DNA of 64,000 nt from Polaribacter sp. Z022. GTDB taxonomy: Bacteria; Bacteroidota; Bacteroidia; Flavobacteriales; Flavobacteriaceae. Each line of letters starts with the position of its first letter. Position 1 is the first letter of the stretch. The stretch is taken from positions 62,001 through 126,000 of the forward strand of contig NZ_JALCZO010000003.1 in the NCBI RefSeq assembly GCF_023555495.1, written 5' to 3'. Positions 1-10,792 of this stretch are shown one piece after another. The position numbers and the translations under genes are program-made. The notes under the pieces are model-generated. The model saw nothing but the letters and a program-made list of their open reading frames with translations, ran no database searches and had not been told where the DNA came from.

Positions 1-1
1 A

Positions 2-2116
2 GTTCATCCAGATCATCATGCATGGTGGATTCATCCAACCAATGGAAAATTTATGATTGATGGAAATGATGGAGGTTTAAACATTACAAAAGATGGTGGT
101 AAAACTTGGAGATTTATAGGCAACATACCTGTTGCTCAATTTTATCACATAAATGTAGATAATGAATATCCTTATAATGTTTATGGTGGAATGCAAGATA
201 ATGGTTCTTGGAGAGGTCCTGCTTACGTTTGGAAAGCGCAAGGAATTAGAAATTCTTATTGGCAAGAAATTAGTTTTGGAGATGGTTTTGATGTGGTTCC
301 TGATAAAGACAATTCACGTTATGGATGGTCTATGAGTCAGCAAGGTTCTGTTGTAAGATATGATTATAAAACAGGAAATAATTATAGTGTAAAACCAACA
401 CATAAAGACCCAAATGTAAAACTACGTTTTAATTGGAATGCAGCAATAAACATAGATCCATTTAATAATTCTACATTGTATTTTGGTAGTCAGTTTGTAC
501 ATAAATCTACAGACAAAGGTTTAACTTGGAATGTAATTTCTCCAGATTTATCTACTAACAATCCAGAAAAATTAAAACAAGCAGAAAGTGGTGGTTTAAC
601 TATGGATGCTACTGGAGCAGAAAACCATTGTACAATATTAGTAATTGAGCCTACAGAGTTAGAAAAAGATGTTTTATGGGCAGCTACAGATGATGGTCAA
701 GTACACATTACAAAAAACGGAGGTGCTAATTGGACAAACGTTTCTAAAAACTTAAAAGGTTTACCAAAAAACAGTTGGATAACTCAGATAAAGGCTTCTA
801 ATAAAAATAAAGGAGAAGCTTTGTTAGTTGCTAATGATTACAGACGTTTTAATTACACTCCTTATGCATACAGAACCAAAAACTATGGTAAATCTTGGGA
901 ACGTATTGTAAATGAAGATGATGTACAAAGTTATACATTATGCATTATTGAAGATCCAATTAATAAAAACTTATTGTTTTTAGGTACAGATGATGGTTTA
1001 TATATTTCAATAAATGCTGGTAAAAAATGGACAAAATGGACCAATGGATTTCCTACAGTACCTGTCAAAGATTTAGTAATTCATCCAAGAGAAAATGATT
1101 TAATTATTGGAACTTTTGGAAGAGCTGCTTGGGTTTTAGATGATATTAAACCTTTAAGAGCTATTGCAAACGGAAATATAACTTCTAAAAAATTACAATT
1201 GTTTCAACCTCCTGTTGCTTATCAACATGCATCACAACAACCAACAGGAAGCAGGTTTGGTGCAGATGCTATGTATCAAGGAGAAAACAGAAAACGTGGA
1301 GCTTTAATTTCTTATTACATTAACAAACCAAAAGTTGATAAAAAAGAGAACAACAAAATTAAATACGATTCTATTAAATTAGAAATTTTTGATGGTACAA
1401 GACTAATTAGAACATTAAAGATGAAAACTCCTAAAGAAAATGGAGTTCATAAAACAACTTGGTATTTAAGAGAAAAAGGAGTTTCTAGAGCTTATAGAAG
1501 TATAAGAAAATCTAAAAGAGAGCCTTCTGGTGTTTCTGTAAAACCAGGTGTTTACAAATTAAAAATGACATTTGGAGAAACAGTTTCTGAACAAAACATT
1601 AAAGTTCAATTTGACCCAAGGTTACAAATTACTGATGCAGCTATCAATCAAAAATATGTAGCTAGTAAAGAGCTAGAAAGCTATCAAGAAAAAATGGCAA
1701 ATGTTGTAGAACAATTAGTAGAAAGTAAAAATACTGCCGCTAAAATAAAATCTCAATTAAGTAAAGAAGATAAGAAAATGTACAAAGATGAAATTAAAAA
1801 GTCATCTGAAATCATTAAAAAAATAGATACTTTAATAGCATTATATCTTGGTAAAGTTGATAAAAGACAAGGAATTACAAGGAATCCAGAAGTAAATGTA
1901 AATCAACGTTTTTATACAGCAAGAAGATATGTGTTTTCTCGTTTTGGAGAGCAAACTTCTACAGAAAAAACATTAGTAAATCAATTTAAAGATGAGTTTA
2001 GCAAAGCTTTAGATAAAACAAATAATTTCTTTAAATCTGATTGGGCAACATATAAAAACAGTACAGAAAACATAAAAATTTCACCATTTAAAGAAACTAA
2101 AATATTTACAAATTAA
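2..2116 (+). CDS. Sortilin/VPS10-type BNR-repeat exported protein, 5' end missing
   Basis: The reading frame is open to the left window edge, so the gene begins upstream; the first ATG at 53 is internal. The in-frame residues before it (HPDHHAWWIHP) followed by MIDGNDGGL are typical of Bacteroidota glycosyl-hydrolase-like BNR/VPS10 proteins. Several Asp-box-like repeats are visible (NGGANW, NAGKKW, KDGGKTW), which form beta-propeller blades. From about residue 390 there is a non-propeller region containing a beta-sandwich-like segment (KLEIFDGTRLIRTLKM), then a lysine/glutamate-rich helical tail. Homologues are secreted or periplasmic and are often annotated as glycosyl hydrolases, but catalytic activity is unproven. 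The gene ends 67 bp before the DUF2490 gene. Confidence 0.85.
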   Translation, partial: VHPDHHAWWIHPTNGKFMIDGNDGGLNITKDGGKTWRFIGNIPVAQFYHINVDNEYPYNVYGGMQDNGSWRGPAYVWKAQGIRNSYWQEISFGDGFDVVPDKDNSRYGWSMSQQGSVVRYDYKTGNNYSVKPTHKDPNVKLRFNWNAAINIDPFNNSTLYFGSQFVHKSTDKGLTWNVISPDLSTNNPEKLKQAESGGLTMDATGAENHCTILVIEPTELEKDVLWAATDDGQVHITKNGGANWTNVSKNLKGLPKNSWITQIKASNKNKGEALLVANDYRRFNYTPYAYRTKNYGKSWERIVNEDDVQSYTLCIIEDPINKNLLFLGTDDGLYISINAGKKWTKWTNGFPTVPVKDLVIHPRENDLIIGTFGRAAWVLDDIKPLRAIANGNITSKKLQLFQPPVAYQHASQQPTGSRFGADAMYQGENRKRGALISYYINKPKVDKKENNKIKYDSIKLEIFDGTRLIRTLKMKTPKENGVHKTTWYLREKGVSRAYRSIRKSKREPSGVSVKPGVYKLKMTFGETVSEQNIKVQFDPRLQITDAAINQKYVASKELESYQEKMANVVEQLVESKNTAAKIKSQLSKEDKKMYKDEIKKSSEIIKKIDTLIALYLGKVDKRQGITRNPEVNVNQRFYTARRYVFSRFGEQTSTEKTLVNQFKDEFSKALDKTNNFFKSDWATYKNSTENIKISPFKETKIFTN

Positions 2117-2183
2117 TGATGAATTAATATTCAAACTAAATCATTAAATTCGTCTTCTTAAAGAAGAAGAAGTATTATATTAT

Positions 2184-2858
2184 ATGAAAAAAATAATTAT
2201 ATTTTTTTGTTTTCATTTTTGCTTTTTAGTAATGCAGAGTCAAAATTCTCATGAAAATAAATTAGGAACTTGGTACATGTATAATGGTTCTCATAAATTA
2301 TCTAAAAACGTAAAACTTACAACAAGTGCACACTTTAGATATTATGAGTTTATAACAGAATATCAACAAGAAATTTATAGAGTAGGTCTTAATTATAGCT
2401 TTAATAAAAAAGTAAATTTTACAGGTGGTTTGGTCTATTCTATTACAGATTCTTCATATAAAACTGATTTAGCAGATTTATATGAGTATCGTTTTTATCA
2501 AGATTTAAATATTAAAGATACTTGGAACAAAGTAAAAGTAAAACATAGAGTAAGATTAGCACAAAGATTTAAACGCCAAAATTTTAATGATGAAGTAAAA
2601 CATAGAATAAGATATGGATTATTTTTAAATCGTCCTTTATTAGAAAAATGGGAAACTTATGCTTTTAGCGAAATCTTTATAAAATTTGCTACAAAAGCCT
2701 TTAGTCAAAATAGAACTGGAGCAGGATTTATAAGAGAATTGAACGAAAATCTAAAAGTTAGATTAGGCTATTTTTACACAAAATTTTCTAACAGTAGTCT
2801 TCATAGATTACAATTAGGTATTATTTTAAATACAGACTTTACAAAAAAATCAACTTAA
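2184..2858 (+). CDS. DUF2490 family outer-membrane beta-barrel protein
   Basis: 224 residues with an N-terminal signal peptide (hydrophobic run, cleavage near MQSQN). The rest consists of alternating amphipathic beta strands rich in Tyr, Arg and Phe, with the DUF2490 pattern (HRVRLAQRF, RIRYGLF, RTGAGFI) and ends in a strand LGIILNTDF. The length and architecture suit a small porin-like barrel of the outer membrane. Substrate and function are unknown for the family. It lies 10 bp upstream of the DUF819 gene and is probably cotranscribed with it. Confidence 0.8.
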   Translation: MKKIIIFFCFHFCFLVMQSQNSHENKLGTWYMYNGSHKLSKNVKLTTSAHFRYYEFITEYQQEIYRVGLNYSFNKKVNFTGGLVYSITDSSYKTDLADLYEYRFYQDLNIKDTWNKVKVKHRVRLAQRFKRQNFNDEVKHRIRYGLFLNRPLLEKWETYAFSEIFIKFATKAFSQNRTGAGFIRELNENLKVRLGYFYTKFSNSSLHRLQLGIILNTDFTKKST

Positions 2859-2868
2859 AATTAATTTT

Positions 2869-4263
2869 ATGAGTATATCAGAAATCAATAATGATATTCC
2901 TTTATTTGCAAACGACACCATTATATTTGGTGTTTTGTGTGTTATTTTAGCAGGAATCTTTTACACTTCAACATTAAAATCTTTTGGCAAATTTTATAAG
3001 TACATACCTGCACTTTTACTTTGTTATTTTATACCATCCGTTTTTAGTTCTTTAGGTATAATTGCTGATAAATGGATAGATGTTCAAGCTACTATTGCCC
3101 ATTTAAATACTTTATATGGCAATTTAGAGGGTGTAACAGATTTAGCTTCATTAAAAGCTTATATTACAACTAATAATATAGATAGTTCTGTATATGCTCA
3201 ATTTTCTGGAGGAAGTAAACTTTATTATGTTTCTTCAAGATTTTTATTACCTGCTTCTTTGGTTTTATTAACTATAAGTATAGATTTAAAAGGAGTCTTT
3301 AAATTGGGCCCTAAAGCATTAATCATGTTTTTAACAGCAACTTTTGGGGTTATGATTGGTGGTCCTTTAGCAATTGTTTTCTTTAAATTTGTTGCTCCAG
3401 ATATTTTAGTACAAGTAGAAGGTACTGAACTTTGGAAAGGTTTATCTACAGTTGCAGGAAGTTGGATTGGTGGTGGTGCAAACCAATTAGCCATGAAAGA
3501 ACAATGGGAAGTTAGTGATAGTCTTTTTAGTATTATGGCTGTTGTTGATGTTTTAGTTGCAGAAGTTTGGATGGCATTTTTATTATTAGGTGTTGCAAAA
3601 TCTGATGCAATAGACAGATGGTTTAAAGCAGATAATTCTTCTATTACAAACCTTAAAAATAAGATGGAAAAATTTACTTTAGAATCTGCTAGAGTTCCTT
3701 CTTTTAACGATTTAATAATTCTATTAGGTATTGCTTTTGGTGTAACTTCTATTGGTCATATTATTGGTGATAATTTAGGAGGATATATTGCAGAAAATGT
3801 TCCTTTTTTAGTAGATTTTGGTTTGGGTAGTTCTTTCTTTTGGTTGATAATTTCTGCTACCACAGTAGGAATCTTTTTATCATTTACAAAAGCTAAAAGT
3901 TACGAAGGTGCAGGTGCAAGTAAAATAGGAACTGTTTTTATTTACATTTTAGTTGCTTCTATTGGTATGAAAATGAATTTGAATGCTATTGTAGAAAATA
4001 TTAGCTTATTTGCCATTGGTTTTGTTTGGATGATTATTCATGTAGGATTATTATTCTTAATTGCAAAAATTATAAAAGCTCCTTATTTCTTCTTAGCAGT
4101 TGGTTCTAAAGCAAATATTGGTGGTGCAGCCTCTGCTCCTGTTGTTGCTGGTGCTTTTCATCCATCTTTAGCACCTGTTGGAGTTTTATTAGCAGTTCTT
4201 GGATATGCTTTAGGTACTTATGGTGCATTCTTTTGTGCAATAATGATGAAATGGGTTAGTTAA
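2869..4263 (+). CDS. DUF819 family multi-pass inner-membrane protein
   Basis: 464 residues with roughly ten to twelve hydrophobic membrane segments. Characteristic glycine-rich motifs are GSWIGGGANQLAMKEQW (about residues 197-213) and, near the C-terminus, GSKANIGGAASAPVVAGAFHP, which are conserved DUF819 (YjcL-like) signatures. A soluble loop sits between about residues 245 and 280. The family is thought to be a transporter because of its symmetry and paired glycine motifs, but no substrate is established. The gap to the DUF2490 gene is only 10 bp, so an inner-membrane/outer-membrane pairing is possible (inference). Confidence 0.85.
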   Translation: MSISEINNDIPLFANDTIIFGVLCVILAGIFYTSTLKSFGKFYKYIPALLLCYFIPSVFSSLGIIADKWIDVQATIAHLNTLYGNLEGVTDLASLKAYITTNNIDSSVYAQFSGGSKLYYVSSRFLLPASLVLLTISIDLKGVFKLGPKALIMFLTATFGVMIGGPLAIVFFKFVAPDILVQVEGTELWKGLSTVAGSWIGGGANQLAMKEQWEVSDSLFSIMAVVDVLVAEVWMAFLLLGVAKSDAIDRWFKADNSSITNLKNKMEKFTLESARVPSFNDLIILLGIAFGVTSIGHIIGDNLGGYIAENVPFLVDFGLGSSFFWLIISATTVGIFLSFTKAKSYEGAGASKIGTVFIYILVASIGMKMNLNAIVENISLFAIGFVWMIIHVGLLFLIAKIIKAPYFFLAVGSKANIGGAASAPVVAGAFHPSLAPVGVLLAVLGYALGTYGAFFCAIMMKWVS

Positions 4264-4302
4264 TTTTTATACTATTTATTAGACTTTATATCAATAAAAA
4301 CG

Positions 4303-4310
4303 CATATTTG
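4303..4310 (+). promoter_or_regulatory. Weak candidate -7 box for the DUF4369 gene
   Basis: CATATTTG matches the Bacteroidota -7 consensus TAnnTTTG except at the first base. It is followed by GC and lies 19 nt upstream of the ATG at 4330. No good -33 box was found, so this is only suggestive. Confidence 0.3.
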
Positions 4311-4329
4311 CAGTCGAAATTTAAGAATT

Positions 4330-5034
4330 ATGAAGAAAATTATTACACTTTTAGTCCTTTCTATTTTAATATCAGCTTGTTCTTCTAAAAAAGAAGGAAA
4401 CATGATTGTTCAAGGACAAATTAAAGGACTTAAAAAAGGAACCTTATATCTTCAGAAAATGAAGGATACACTTTTGGTTTCTGTAGATTCTATAAATTTA
4501 TTAGGAAGTGATAAATTTACTTTAACAGATAATGTAACATCTCCTGTATTATATTATTTAACTTTTGATGGAAATACAACAGATAAAAGAATATTATTTT
4601 TTGGAGAACAAGGAGTTATTACCATTAATGATAATGTTGATAAATTTGGTTATACTCCAGAAATTTCTGGTTCTAAAAACCAAGAATTATTAGATAAGTA
4701 CAACAAGGTTAAAAGACAATTTCAAAACCAACGTTTAGAGTTTGTTAAAAAAGACTTTGACGCAAAAAAAGCGAATGATTTAGACTTAGTTGCACAATTA
4801 GAAAAAGATTATTTAAAACTATCTAAAAGACGTGTTTTATATACTACTAATTTTGCACTTACTAATGCAGATAGTGAAGTAGCTCCTTATATTGCGTTAA
4901 CAGAAATGTATGATGCAAGTTTAAAAATGTTAGACACTGTAAATAATACTTTATCTGATAAAGTTAAAAATTCTGATTATGGTAAACGTTTTCAAGAATA
5001 TTTAAATGAAATTAAAAAAAGTGAGAACAAATAA
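4330..5034 (+). CDS. DUF4369 domain lipoprotein
   Basis: 234 residues. The N-terminus is a lipoprotein signal with lipobox ISAC followed by SSKKEG. The next section (about residues 24-125) is a DUF4369 domain: GQIKGLKKGTLYLQKM, then D-S-I and ILFFGEQGVITIND. The C-terminal half is helical and charged (residues 125-234). DUF4369 often precedes a thioredoxin-like domain in Bacteroidota; here no thioredoxin CxxC domain follows, so this is the short form. Its function is unknown; it is probably periplasmic and membrane-anchored. It is followed after 17 bp by a strong hairpin terminator. Confidence 0.85.
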   Translation: MKKIITLLVLSILISACSSKKEGNMIVQGQIKGLKKGTLYLQKMKDTLLVSVDSINLLGSDKFTLTDNVTSPVLYYLTFDGNTTDKRILFFGEQGVITINDNVDKFGYTPEISGSKNQELLDKYNKVKRQFQNQRLEFVKKDFDAKKANDLDLVAQLEKDYLKLSKRRVLYTTNFALTNADSEVAPYIALTEMYDASLKMLDTVNNTLSDKVKNSDYGKRFQEYLNEIKKSENK

Positions 5035-5051
5035 TTTTTTTCTCTAAAAGC

Positions 5052-5084
5052 AAAAAAACCGAGCATATTGCTCGGTTTTTTTTT
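5052..5084. terminator. Bidirectional rho-independent terminator
   Basis: A perfect stem AAAAAAACCGAGC / GCTCGGTTTTTTT with a 5-nt loop ATATT. A T-run follows on both strands, so it can end the DUF4369 transcript (plus) and the convergent deiminase-family transcript (minus). Confidence 0.9.
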
Positions 5085-5167
5085 GTTTTACAAGTTCTTA
5101 TTTATAAAAAAATGCTAATTGTAGAAATAAAAAAACGCTTATTAGTTAAGAAAATAAATCATTTCTT

Positions 5168-6082
5168 TTAATCCCTAACCAAAGGCAAAGTAGAACATCT
5201 AATTAAACCTTCTTGTTTAGCTATTTCTGCATAGGGTACTTCTTCTACTATAAATCCATTATTTCTAAGCCAGTTATTTAAACGTGTAAAATTCTTTTCA
5301 GAAATAATTACTTCTTCAGAAATAGAAAAAACATTACTATTCATATGATACATTTCTTCTTTAGTTATTTCAAAAATGTTTTCTTTACCAAAGAAGTTTA
5401 CCAACCATTCGTATTCACTTTCAACTAAAAATCCATTTTTATGAAGAATTGCTTTATCTTTTCCTATAGGTTGAAAACAGCAATCTAAATGAAGTGCATT
5501 TTCTTTAGGATCTGTATTAGATTTTCTTAATTCAAAAGATTTTACAGTTTTTTCAGGAAATAATTCTTGTATTGCTATTACAGCATCAACATTTGTTCTA
5601 GCTGTAATATAATCTGCATAATCAGAACCAGAATAAGTACCTATAAAAATATAATTATTCCAAGGCATAACATCTCCTCCTTCTACATGACATTCTTCTG
5701 GTAAAACAACTATTTTGTCTGTATTAATTTGAGAAATTACATTATTTATAGCTTTGTATTCTCTTTCTCTATCTGGAAGTATATTTGCTTCAATAAAAAT
5801 ATCATCTATTACAAAAGCAATATCTCTAGAAAATATTTGATTATAATTTTCAATTATATCAGGTCTAAAAACTTTTACATTGTATTTTTCAAAAACTTTT
5901 GCAACTGCATCCATTTCTAAAATCATGTCTTCTTCTTTAGGGTAAGTACCTGCTAAAACATGCTCTATACTTTTAGGGTCATAACAATCTTCTACTTTAG
6001 GAATACTACCATTACTTTTTGCTGTTCCTAAAACAACAGCTCTTAATCTTGATGTTTCGTTTTGTATATTAAGTTGTAACAT
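5168..6082 (-). CDS. Arginine deiminase / amidinotransferase-fold hydrolase
   Basis: 304 residues, full length for the pentein (guanidino-modifying) fold seen in arginine deiminase, DDAH and amidinotransferases. The catalytic set is recognisable: E134-G-G-D137 in ECHVEGGDV, H198 in NALHLDCCFQP, and the nucleophilic cysteine C296 in LIRCSTLPLVRD at the C-terminus. An F-S-R-D motif at residues 84-87 matches the substrate-binding loop. Which guanidino compound is used (arginine, methylarginine or another) cannot be told from sequence. It follows gltA on the same strand, but a gltA terminator lies between them, so it probably has its own promoter. Confidence 0.85.
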   Translation of the reverse strand: MLQLNIQNETSRLRAVVLGTAKSNGSIPKVEDCYDPKSIEHVLAGTYPKEEDMILEMDAVAKVFEKYNVKVFRPDIIENYNQIFSRDIAFVIDDIFIEANILPDREREYKAINNVISQINTDKIVVLPEECHVEGGDVMPWNNYIFIGTYSGSDYADYITARTNVDAVIAIQELFPEKTVKSFELRKSNTDPKENALHLDCCFQPIGKDKAILHKNGFLVESEYEWLVNFFGKENIFEITKEEMYHMNSNVFSISEEVIISEKNFTRLNNWLRNNGFIVEEVPYAEIAKQEGLIRCSTLPLVRD

Positions 6083-6096
6083 ATTTTTAATTCGAT

Positions 6097-6126
6097 AAAA
6101 AAAGCTTCATAAATTATGAAGCTTTT
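6097..6126 (-). terminator. gltA terminator
   Basis: A self-complementary stretch AAAAGCTTCATAA / TTATGAAGCTTTT lies just past the gltA stop and is followed on the minus strand by a run of seven Ts. The innermost pairs would open to form the loop. Confidence 0.8.
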
Positions 6127-6155
6127 GATTATTTGGTAAAAATAGTATTATTTTT

Positions 6156-7442
6156 TTATCTTTTATCTAATTCTACAAAAGGTCTTAAATTTTCTCCTGT
6201 ATAAATTTGACGTGGACGTCCAATTGGTTCTTGATTAAGACGCATTTCTTTCCATTGTGCAATCCAACCAGGTAAACGACCTAAAGCAAACATTACTGTA
6301 AACATTTCTACAGGTATTCCCATAGCTCTATAAATAATTCCTGAATAAAAATCTACATTTGGATATAATTTTCTATCAACAAAATAAGGATCTATTAATG
6401 CTTCTTTTTCTAAACCTCTAGCAATTTCTAAAATAGGATCATTTACACCTAAATCATTTAAAACTTCATCTGCTGCTGCTTTAATTATTCTAGCTCTTGG
6501 ATCGAAGTTTTTATAAACTCTATGTCCAAATCCCATTAAACGGAAAGGATCGTTTTTATCCTTTGCTTTAGCCATATATTTTTTAGTATCACCACCATCT
6601 GCTTTAATAGCTTCTAACATTTCCAATACTGCTTGATTTGCACCACCATGTAATGGCCCCCAAAGTGCAGAAATACCTGCAGAAAGAGATGCATATAAAC
6701 CTGCATGAGAAGAACCTACAATTCTTACTGTAGATGTAGAACAGTTTTGTTCATGATCTGCATGTAAAATTAATAATTTATCTAATGCATTCTTAATTAT
6801 TGGATTCATTTGAAACTCTTCATTAGGCTGCTTAAACATTAAGTACATAATGTTTTCAATATAACATAATGATTTTTTACCGTAATTTAAGTGCAATCCT
6901 TTTTGCTTACGCATTGTCCAACCTACCAAAACAGGGAATTTCCCTAAAATTCTAACCACAGCATGATACATATCTTCTTCAGAATTGATATCAACAAAAG
7001 CAGGATTAAAAGCAGTTAAAGCGCTTGTAAGAGAAGAAAGAACTCCCATTGGATGAGCAGTCTTTGGAAAAGCTTCTAAAATTTTTCTAACATCATCATC
7101 TACTAATGAGTGCTCTTTAATATCATTTTTAAATTTATCTAACTGTTCTTTATTAGGTAAGTCTCCAAATATTAATGCATATGCTACTTCTAAAAAATCA
7201 GCTTTAGCTGCTAATTCTTCAATTGAATATCCTCTGTAACGTAAAATCCCCTTTTCTCCATCTAAAAAAGTAATAGCACTTTCACAAGATCCTGTATTTT
7301 TATATCCTGGATCTATAGTAATTACTCCTTTAGTGGCAGCTCTTAATGTTTTTACATTAATTGCTACTTCATTTTCTGTTCCTTTTACAAGTGGAAATTC
7401 ATAAGAATTACCGCCAATTTCTAATTTAGCTGTATCTGACAT
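6156..7442 (-). CDS. gltA: Citrate synthase
   Basis: 428 residues, the usual length of the hexameric type II bacterial enzyme. It condenses oxaloacetate with acetyl-CoA in the cytoplasm as the first step of the TCA cycle. Signatures include GILRYRGYSIEELA, the conserved active-site region HADHEQNCSTSTVR, HGGANQAVLEML, and the citrate synthase motif GFGHRVYKNFDPRA that carries the catalytic histidine. The C-terminal RPRQIYTG arginine motif is present. A good -7 box lies 33 bp upstream and a terminator hairpin follows, so it is probably monocistronic. Confidence 0.97.
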   Translation of the reverse strand: MSDTAKLEIGGNSYEFPLVKGTENEVAINVKTLRAATKGVITIDPGYKNTGSCESAITFLDGEKGILRYRGYSIEELAAKADFLEVAYALIFGDLPNKEQLDKFKNDIKEHSLVDDDVRKILEAFPKTAHPMGVLSSLTSALTAFNPAFVDINSEEDMYHAVVRILGKFPVLVGWTMRKQKGLHLNYGKKSLCYIENIMYLMFKQPNEEFQMNPIIKNALDKLLILHADHEQNCSTSTVRIVGSSHAGLYASLSAGISALWGPLHGGANQAVLEMLEAIKADGGDTKKYMAKAKDKNDPFRLMGFGHRVYKNFDPRARIIKAAADEVLNDLGVNDPILEIARGLEKEALIDPYFVDRKLYPNVDFYSGIIYRAMGIPVEMFTVMFALGRLPGWIAQWKEMRLNQEPIGRPRQIYTGENLRPFVELDKR

Positions 7443-7475
7443 ATGATAGATGATTTATTGTTGTGTTTAGTTTTG

Positions 7476-7483
7476 CAAAGGTA
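7476..7483 (-). promoter_or_regulatory. gltA promoter -7 box
   Basis: On the minus strand this reads TACCTTTG, an exact match to TAnnTTTG, and is followed by C. A near-match to the -33 box (TTTC at 7503-7506) lies 19 nt upstream. The leader to the ATG would be about 30 nt. Confidence 0.6.
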
Positions 7484-7565
7484 CTTTATTTTACAGAATT
7501 TTGAAAGGTTCTTACAATAGTTTTTAGATATTTTAAGATAACATTAATTTATATAAGAATATCAC

Positions 7566-7596
7566 AAAAAAAACCTCATAATTACTTATGAGGTTT
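7566..7596 (-). terminator. eno terminator
   Basis: An 11-bp stem AAACCTCATAA / TTATGAGGTTT with a 4-nt loop, followed on the minus strand by a run of eight Ts. It starts 26 bp after the eno stop codon. Confidence 0.9.
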
Positions 7597-7622
7597 AGTT
7601 TTTATTTGAAAAGAAAAATTAT

Positions 7623-8936
<1,314 letters not shown>

Positions 8937-9045
8937 TTAATTTATAGTGCTAATTTACGAATTATAGCACGTTTAAAACTGATTTTAATCAGTTAGTTAC
9001 GAAAACGTTTTCTAATTAAACAAGTTCTAAATTCCTGTTAAATTA

Positions 9046-10152
9046 TTACTTTGATGACTTAATGTTTTCTATAAATTGATCAAATAAATACTCTGAATCA
9101 TGAGGTCCTGGACTAGCTTCTGGGTGATACTGTACAGAAAATGCATTCTTATCTTTTATACGAATCCCTGCAACAGTATGATCATTTAAATGCACATGAG
9201 AAATTTCTACATTAGCATTTGCTTCTGTTTCTTCTCTATTTATTGCAAATCCATGATTTTGAGAAGTAATTTCTCCTTTACCAGTTACTAAATTCTTTAC
9301 AGGGTGATTAATACCTCTGTGTCCATTATGCATTTTGTAAGTAGAAATCCCTTGAGATAAAGCTATTACTTGATGACCTAAACAAATACCAAATAAAGGT
9401 AAGTTTTTATAAATAATTTCTTTAGCTACTTCTTGAGCTTCAGTAAGAGGTTCTGGATCTCCAGGTCCATTTGATATAAAATATCCATCAGGATTAAATG
9501 CTTCTAATTCTGAAAAGCTTGAATTATAAGGAAAAACTTTTATGTAAGCACCTCTTTTAGCAAGGTTTCTTAAAATATTCTTTTTAATACCAATATCTAA
9601 TGCAGAAATTTTAATATCAGCATTTTCATCTCCAATAAAGTAAGGTTCTTTTGTTGAAACCTTAGAGGCTAACTCTAAACCTTCCATACTAGGAACTTGA
9701 GCTAATTGTTTTTTTAATGCATCAATATTGTCTACTTCTGTAGAAATAATTGCATTCATTGCTCCATTATCTCTAATATAAGATACCAATGCTCTGGTAT
9801 CAACATCAGAAATAGCAACTAAATTATGTTTTTCAAACCAATCTTTTAAGTTACCATCAGAATCTACTCTAGAATGAGTAAAACTAAAATTTCTACAAAT
9901 TAAACCTGCAATTTTAATTCCATCAGATTCTACTTCTTCATTATTTACACCATAGTTACCTATGTGTGCATTAGTGGCTACCATTAATTGACCAAAATAT
10001 GATGGATCAGTAAATATTTCTTGATATCCAGTCATTCCTGTATTAAAACAGATTTCTCCAGTAGAAGTTCCTTCTATTCCAACCGATTTTCCATAAAAGA
10101 TAGTTCCATCTGCTAATAAAACTAAAGCCTTTTTTCGCGTTTGATATTTCAT
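9046..10152 (-). CDS. carA: Carbamoyl-phosphate synthase small (glutaminase) subunit
   Basis: 368 residues, the normal length. It hydrolyses glutamine to give ammonia to the large subunit CarB for carbamoyl phosphate, used in pyrimidine and arginine synthesis. The N-terminal CarA domain (residues about 5-140: ADGTIFYGKSVG, FNTGMTGYQEIFTDPSY) is followed by a class I glutamine amidotransferase domain with the nucleophile in LFGICLGHQVIALS, and the His-Glu pair in VQYHPEASPGPHDS. carB is not in the neighbourhood. It has its own promoter box between it and rplQ, so it is not part of the ribosomal operon upstream. Confidence 0.97.
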   Translation of the reverse strand: MKYQTRKKALVLLADGTIFYGKSVGIEGTSTGEICFNTGMTGYQEIFTDPSYFGQLMVATNAHIGNYGVNNEEVESDGIKIAGLICRNFSFTHSRVDSDGNLKDWFEKHNLVAISDVDTRALVSYIRDNGAMNAIISTEVDNIDALKKQLAQVPSMEGLELASKVSTKEPYFIGDENADIKISALDIGIKKNILRNLAKRGAYIKVFPYNSSFSELEAFNPDGYFISNGPGDPEPLTEAQEVAKEIIYKNLPLFGICLGHQVIALSQGISTYKMHNGHRGINHPVKNLVTGKGEITSQNHGFAINREETEANANVEISHVHLNDHTVAGIRIKDKNAFSVQYHPEASPGPHDSEYLFDQFIENIKSSK

Positions 10153-10192
10153 TTATTATAGTGTGTTGTGTTTGCTTATAAATTAGTTAGTG

Positions 10193-10200
10193 CAAAAATA
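10193..10200 (-). promoter_or_regulatory. carA promoter -7 box
   Basis: The minus strand reads TATTTTTG followed by C, an exact TAnnTTTG match, 40 bp upstream of the carA ATG and immediately downstream of the rplQ terminator. Confidence 0.55.
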
Positions 10201-10204
10201 TAAA

Positions 10205-10236
10205 AAAAGGGATAAACGTAAACGTTTATCCCTTTT
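10205..10236 (-). terminator. Terminator of the large ribosomal operon, after rplQ
   Basis: A perfect 15-bp stem AAAAGGGATAAACGT / ACGTTTATCCCTTTT with a 2-nt centre, with a T-run on the minus strand. It lies 25 bp after the rplQ stop and separates the ribosomal operon from carA. Confidence 0.9.
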
Positions 10237-10261
10237 ATATAAATTAAAAAATTTTCATTTT

Positions 10262-10732
10262 TTATTCTTCAGATTTTTCTTCTGTTGCTACTTCCTCTAC
10301 TTGTGGAGCTGCTTTTTTGCTTCTACCTCTACGAGTTGATTTTTTAGCTTTTTTACCTTTAGGGTTATAAATTTCGTTATAATCAACTAATTCAACCATT
10401 GCCATAGGAGCGTTATCTCCTTGACGGTTTCCTAATTTGATAATACGAATATATCCTCCTGGTCTATCACCTACTTTTACAGAAATCTCTTTAAATAACT
10501 CTGTAACAGCATATTTATCTCTTAAGTAAGAAAATACAATACGTCTGTTGTGAGTAGTATCTGCTTTAGATTTAGTAATTAGTGGCTCAACAAAAACTCT
10601 TAAAGCTTTTGCTTTTGCTACTGTAGTGTTAATACGTTTGTGCTCAATTAAAGAACAAGCCATATTAGCTAACATCGCTTTTCTATGCGCTGTTTTTCTT
10701 CCTAAGTGATTGTGTTTTTTTCCGTGTCTCAT
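10262..10732 (-). CDS. rplQ: 50S ribosomal protein L17
   Basis: 156 residues. The core (1-115) carries the L17 start [21 protein letters not shown] and the segment [24 protein letters not shown] 40-residue basic-then-acidic tail ([16 protein letters not shown], then [11 protein letters not shown]) extends beyond the roughly 120-residue E. coli core. It is the last gene of the rplC-rplQ operon, directly after rpoA as in most bacteria, and a strong terminator follows. Confidence 0.98.
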   Translation of the reverse strand: MRHGKKHNHLGRKTAHRKAMLANMACSLIEHKRINTTVAKAKALRVFVEPLITKSKADTTHNRRIVFSYLRDKYAVTELFKEISVKVGDRPGGYIRIIKLGNRQGDNAPMAMVELVDYNEIYNPKGKKAKKSTRRGRSKKAAPQVEEVATEEKSEE

Positions 10733-10792
10733 TGTGACGTTTGTTTTACTTTCATCTTGCTCTACCCATTTTGGGGAGCAAAATATGAAAGA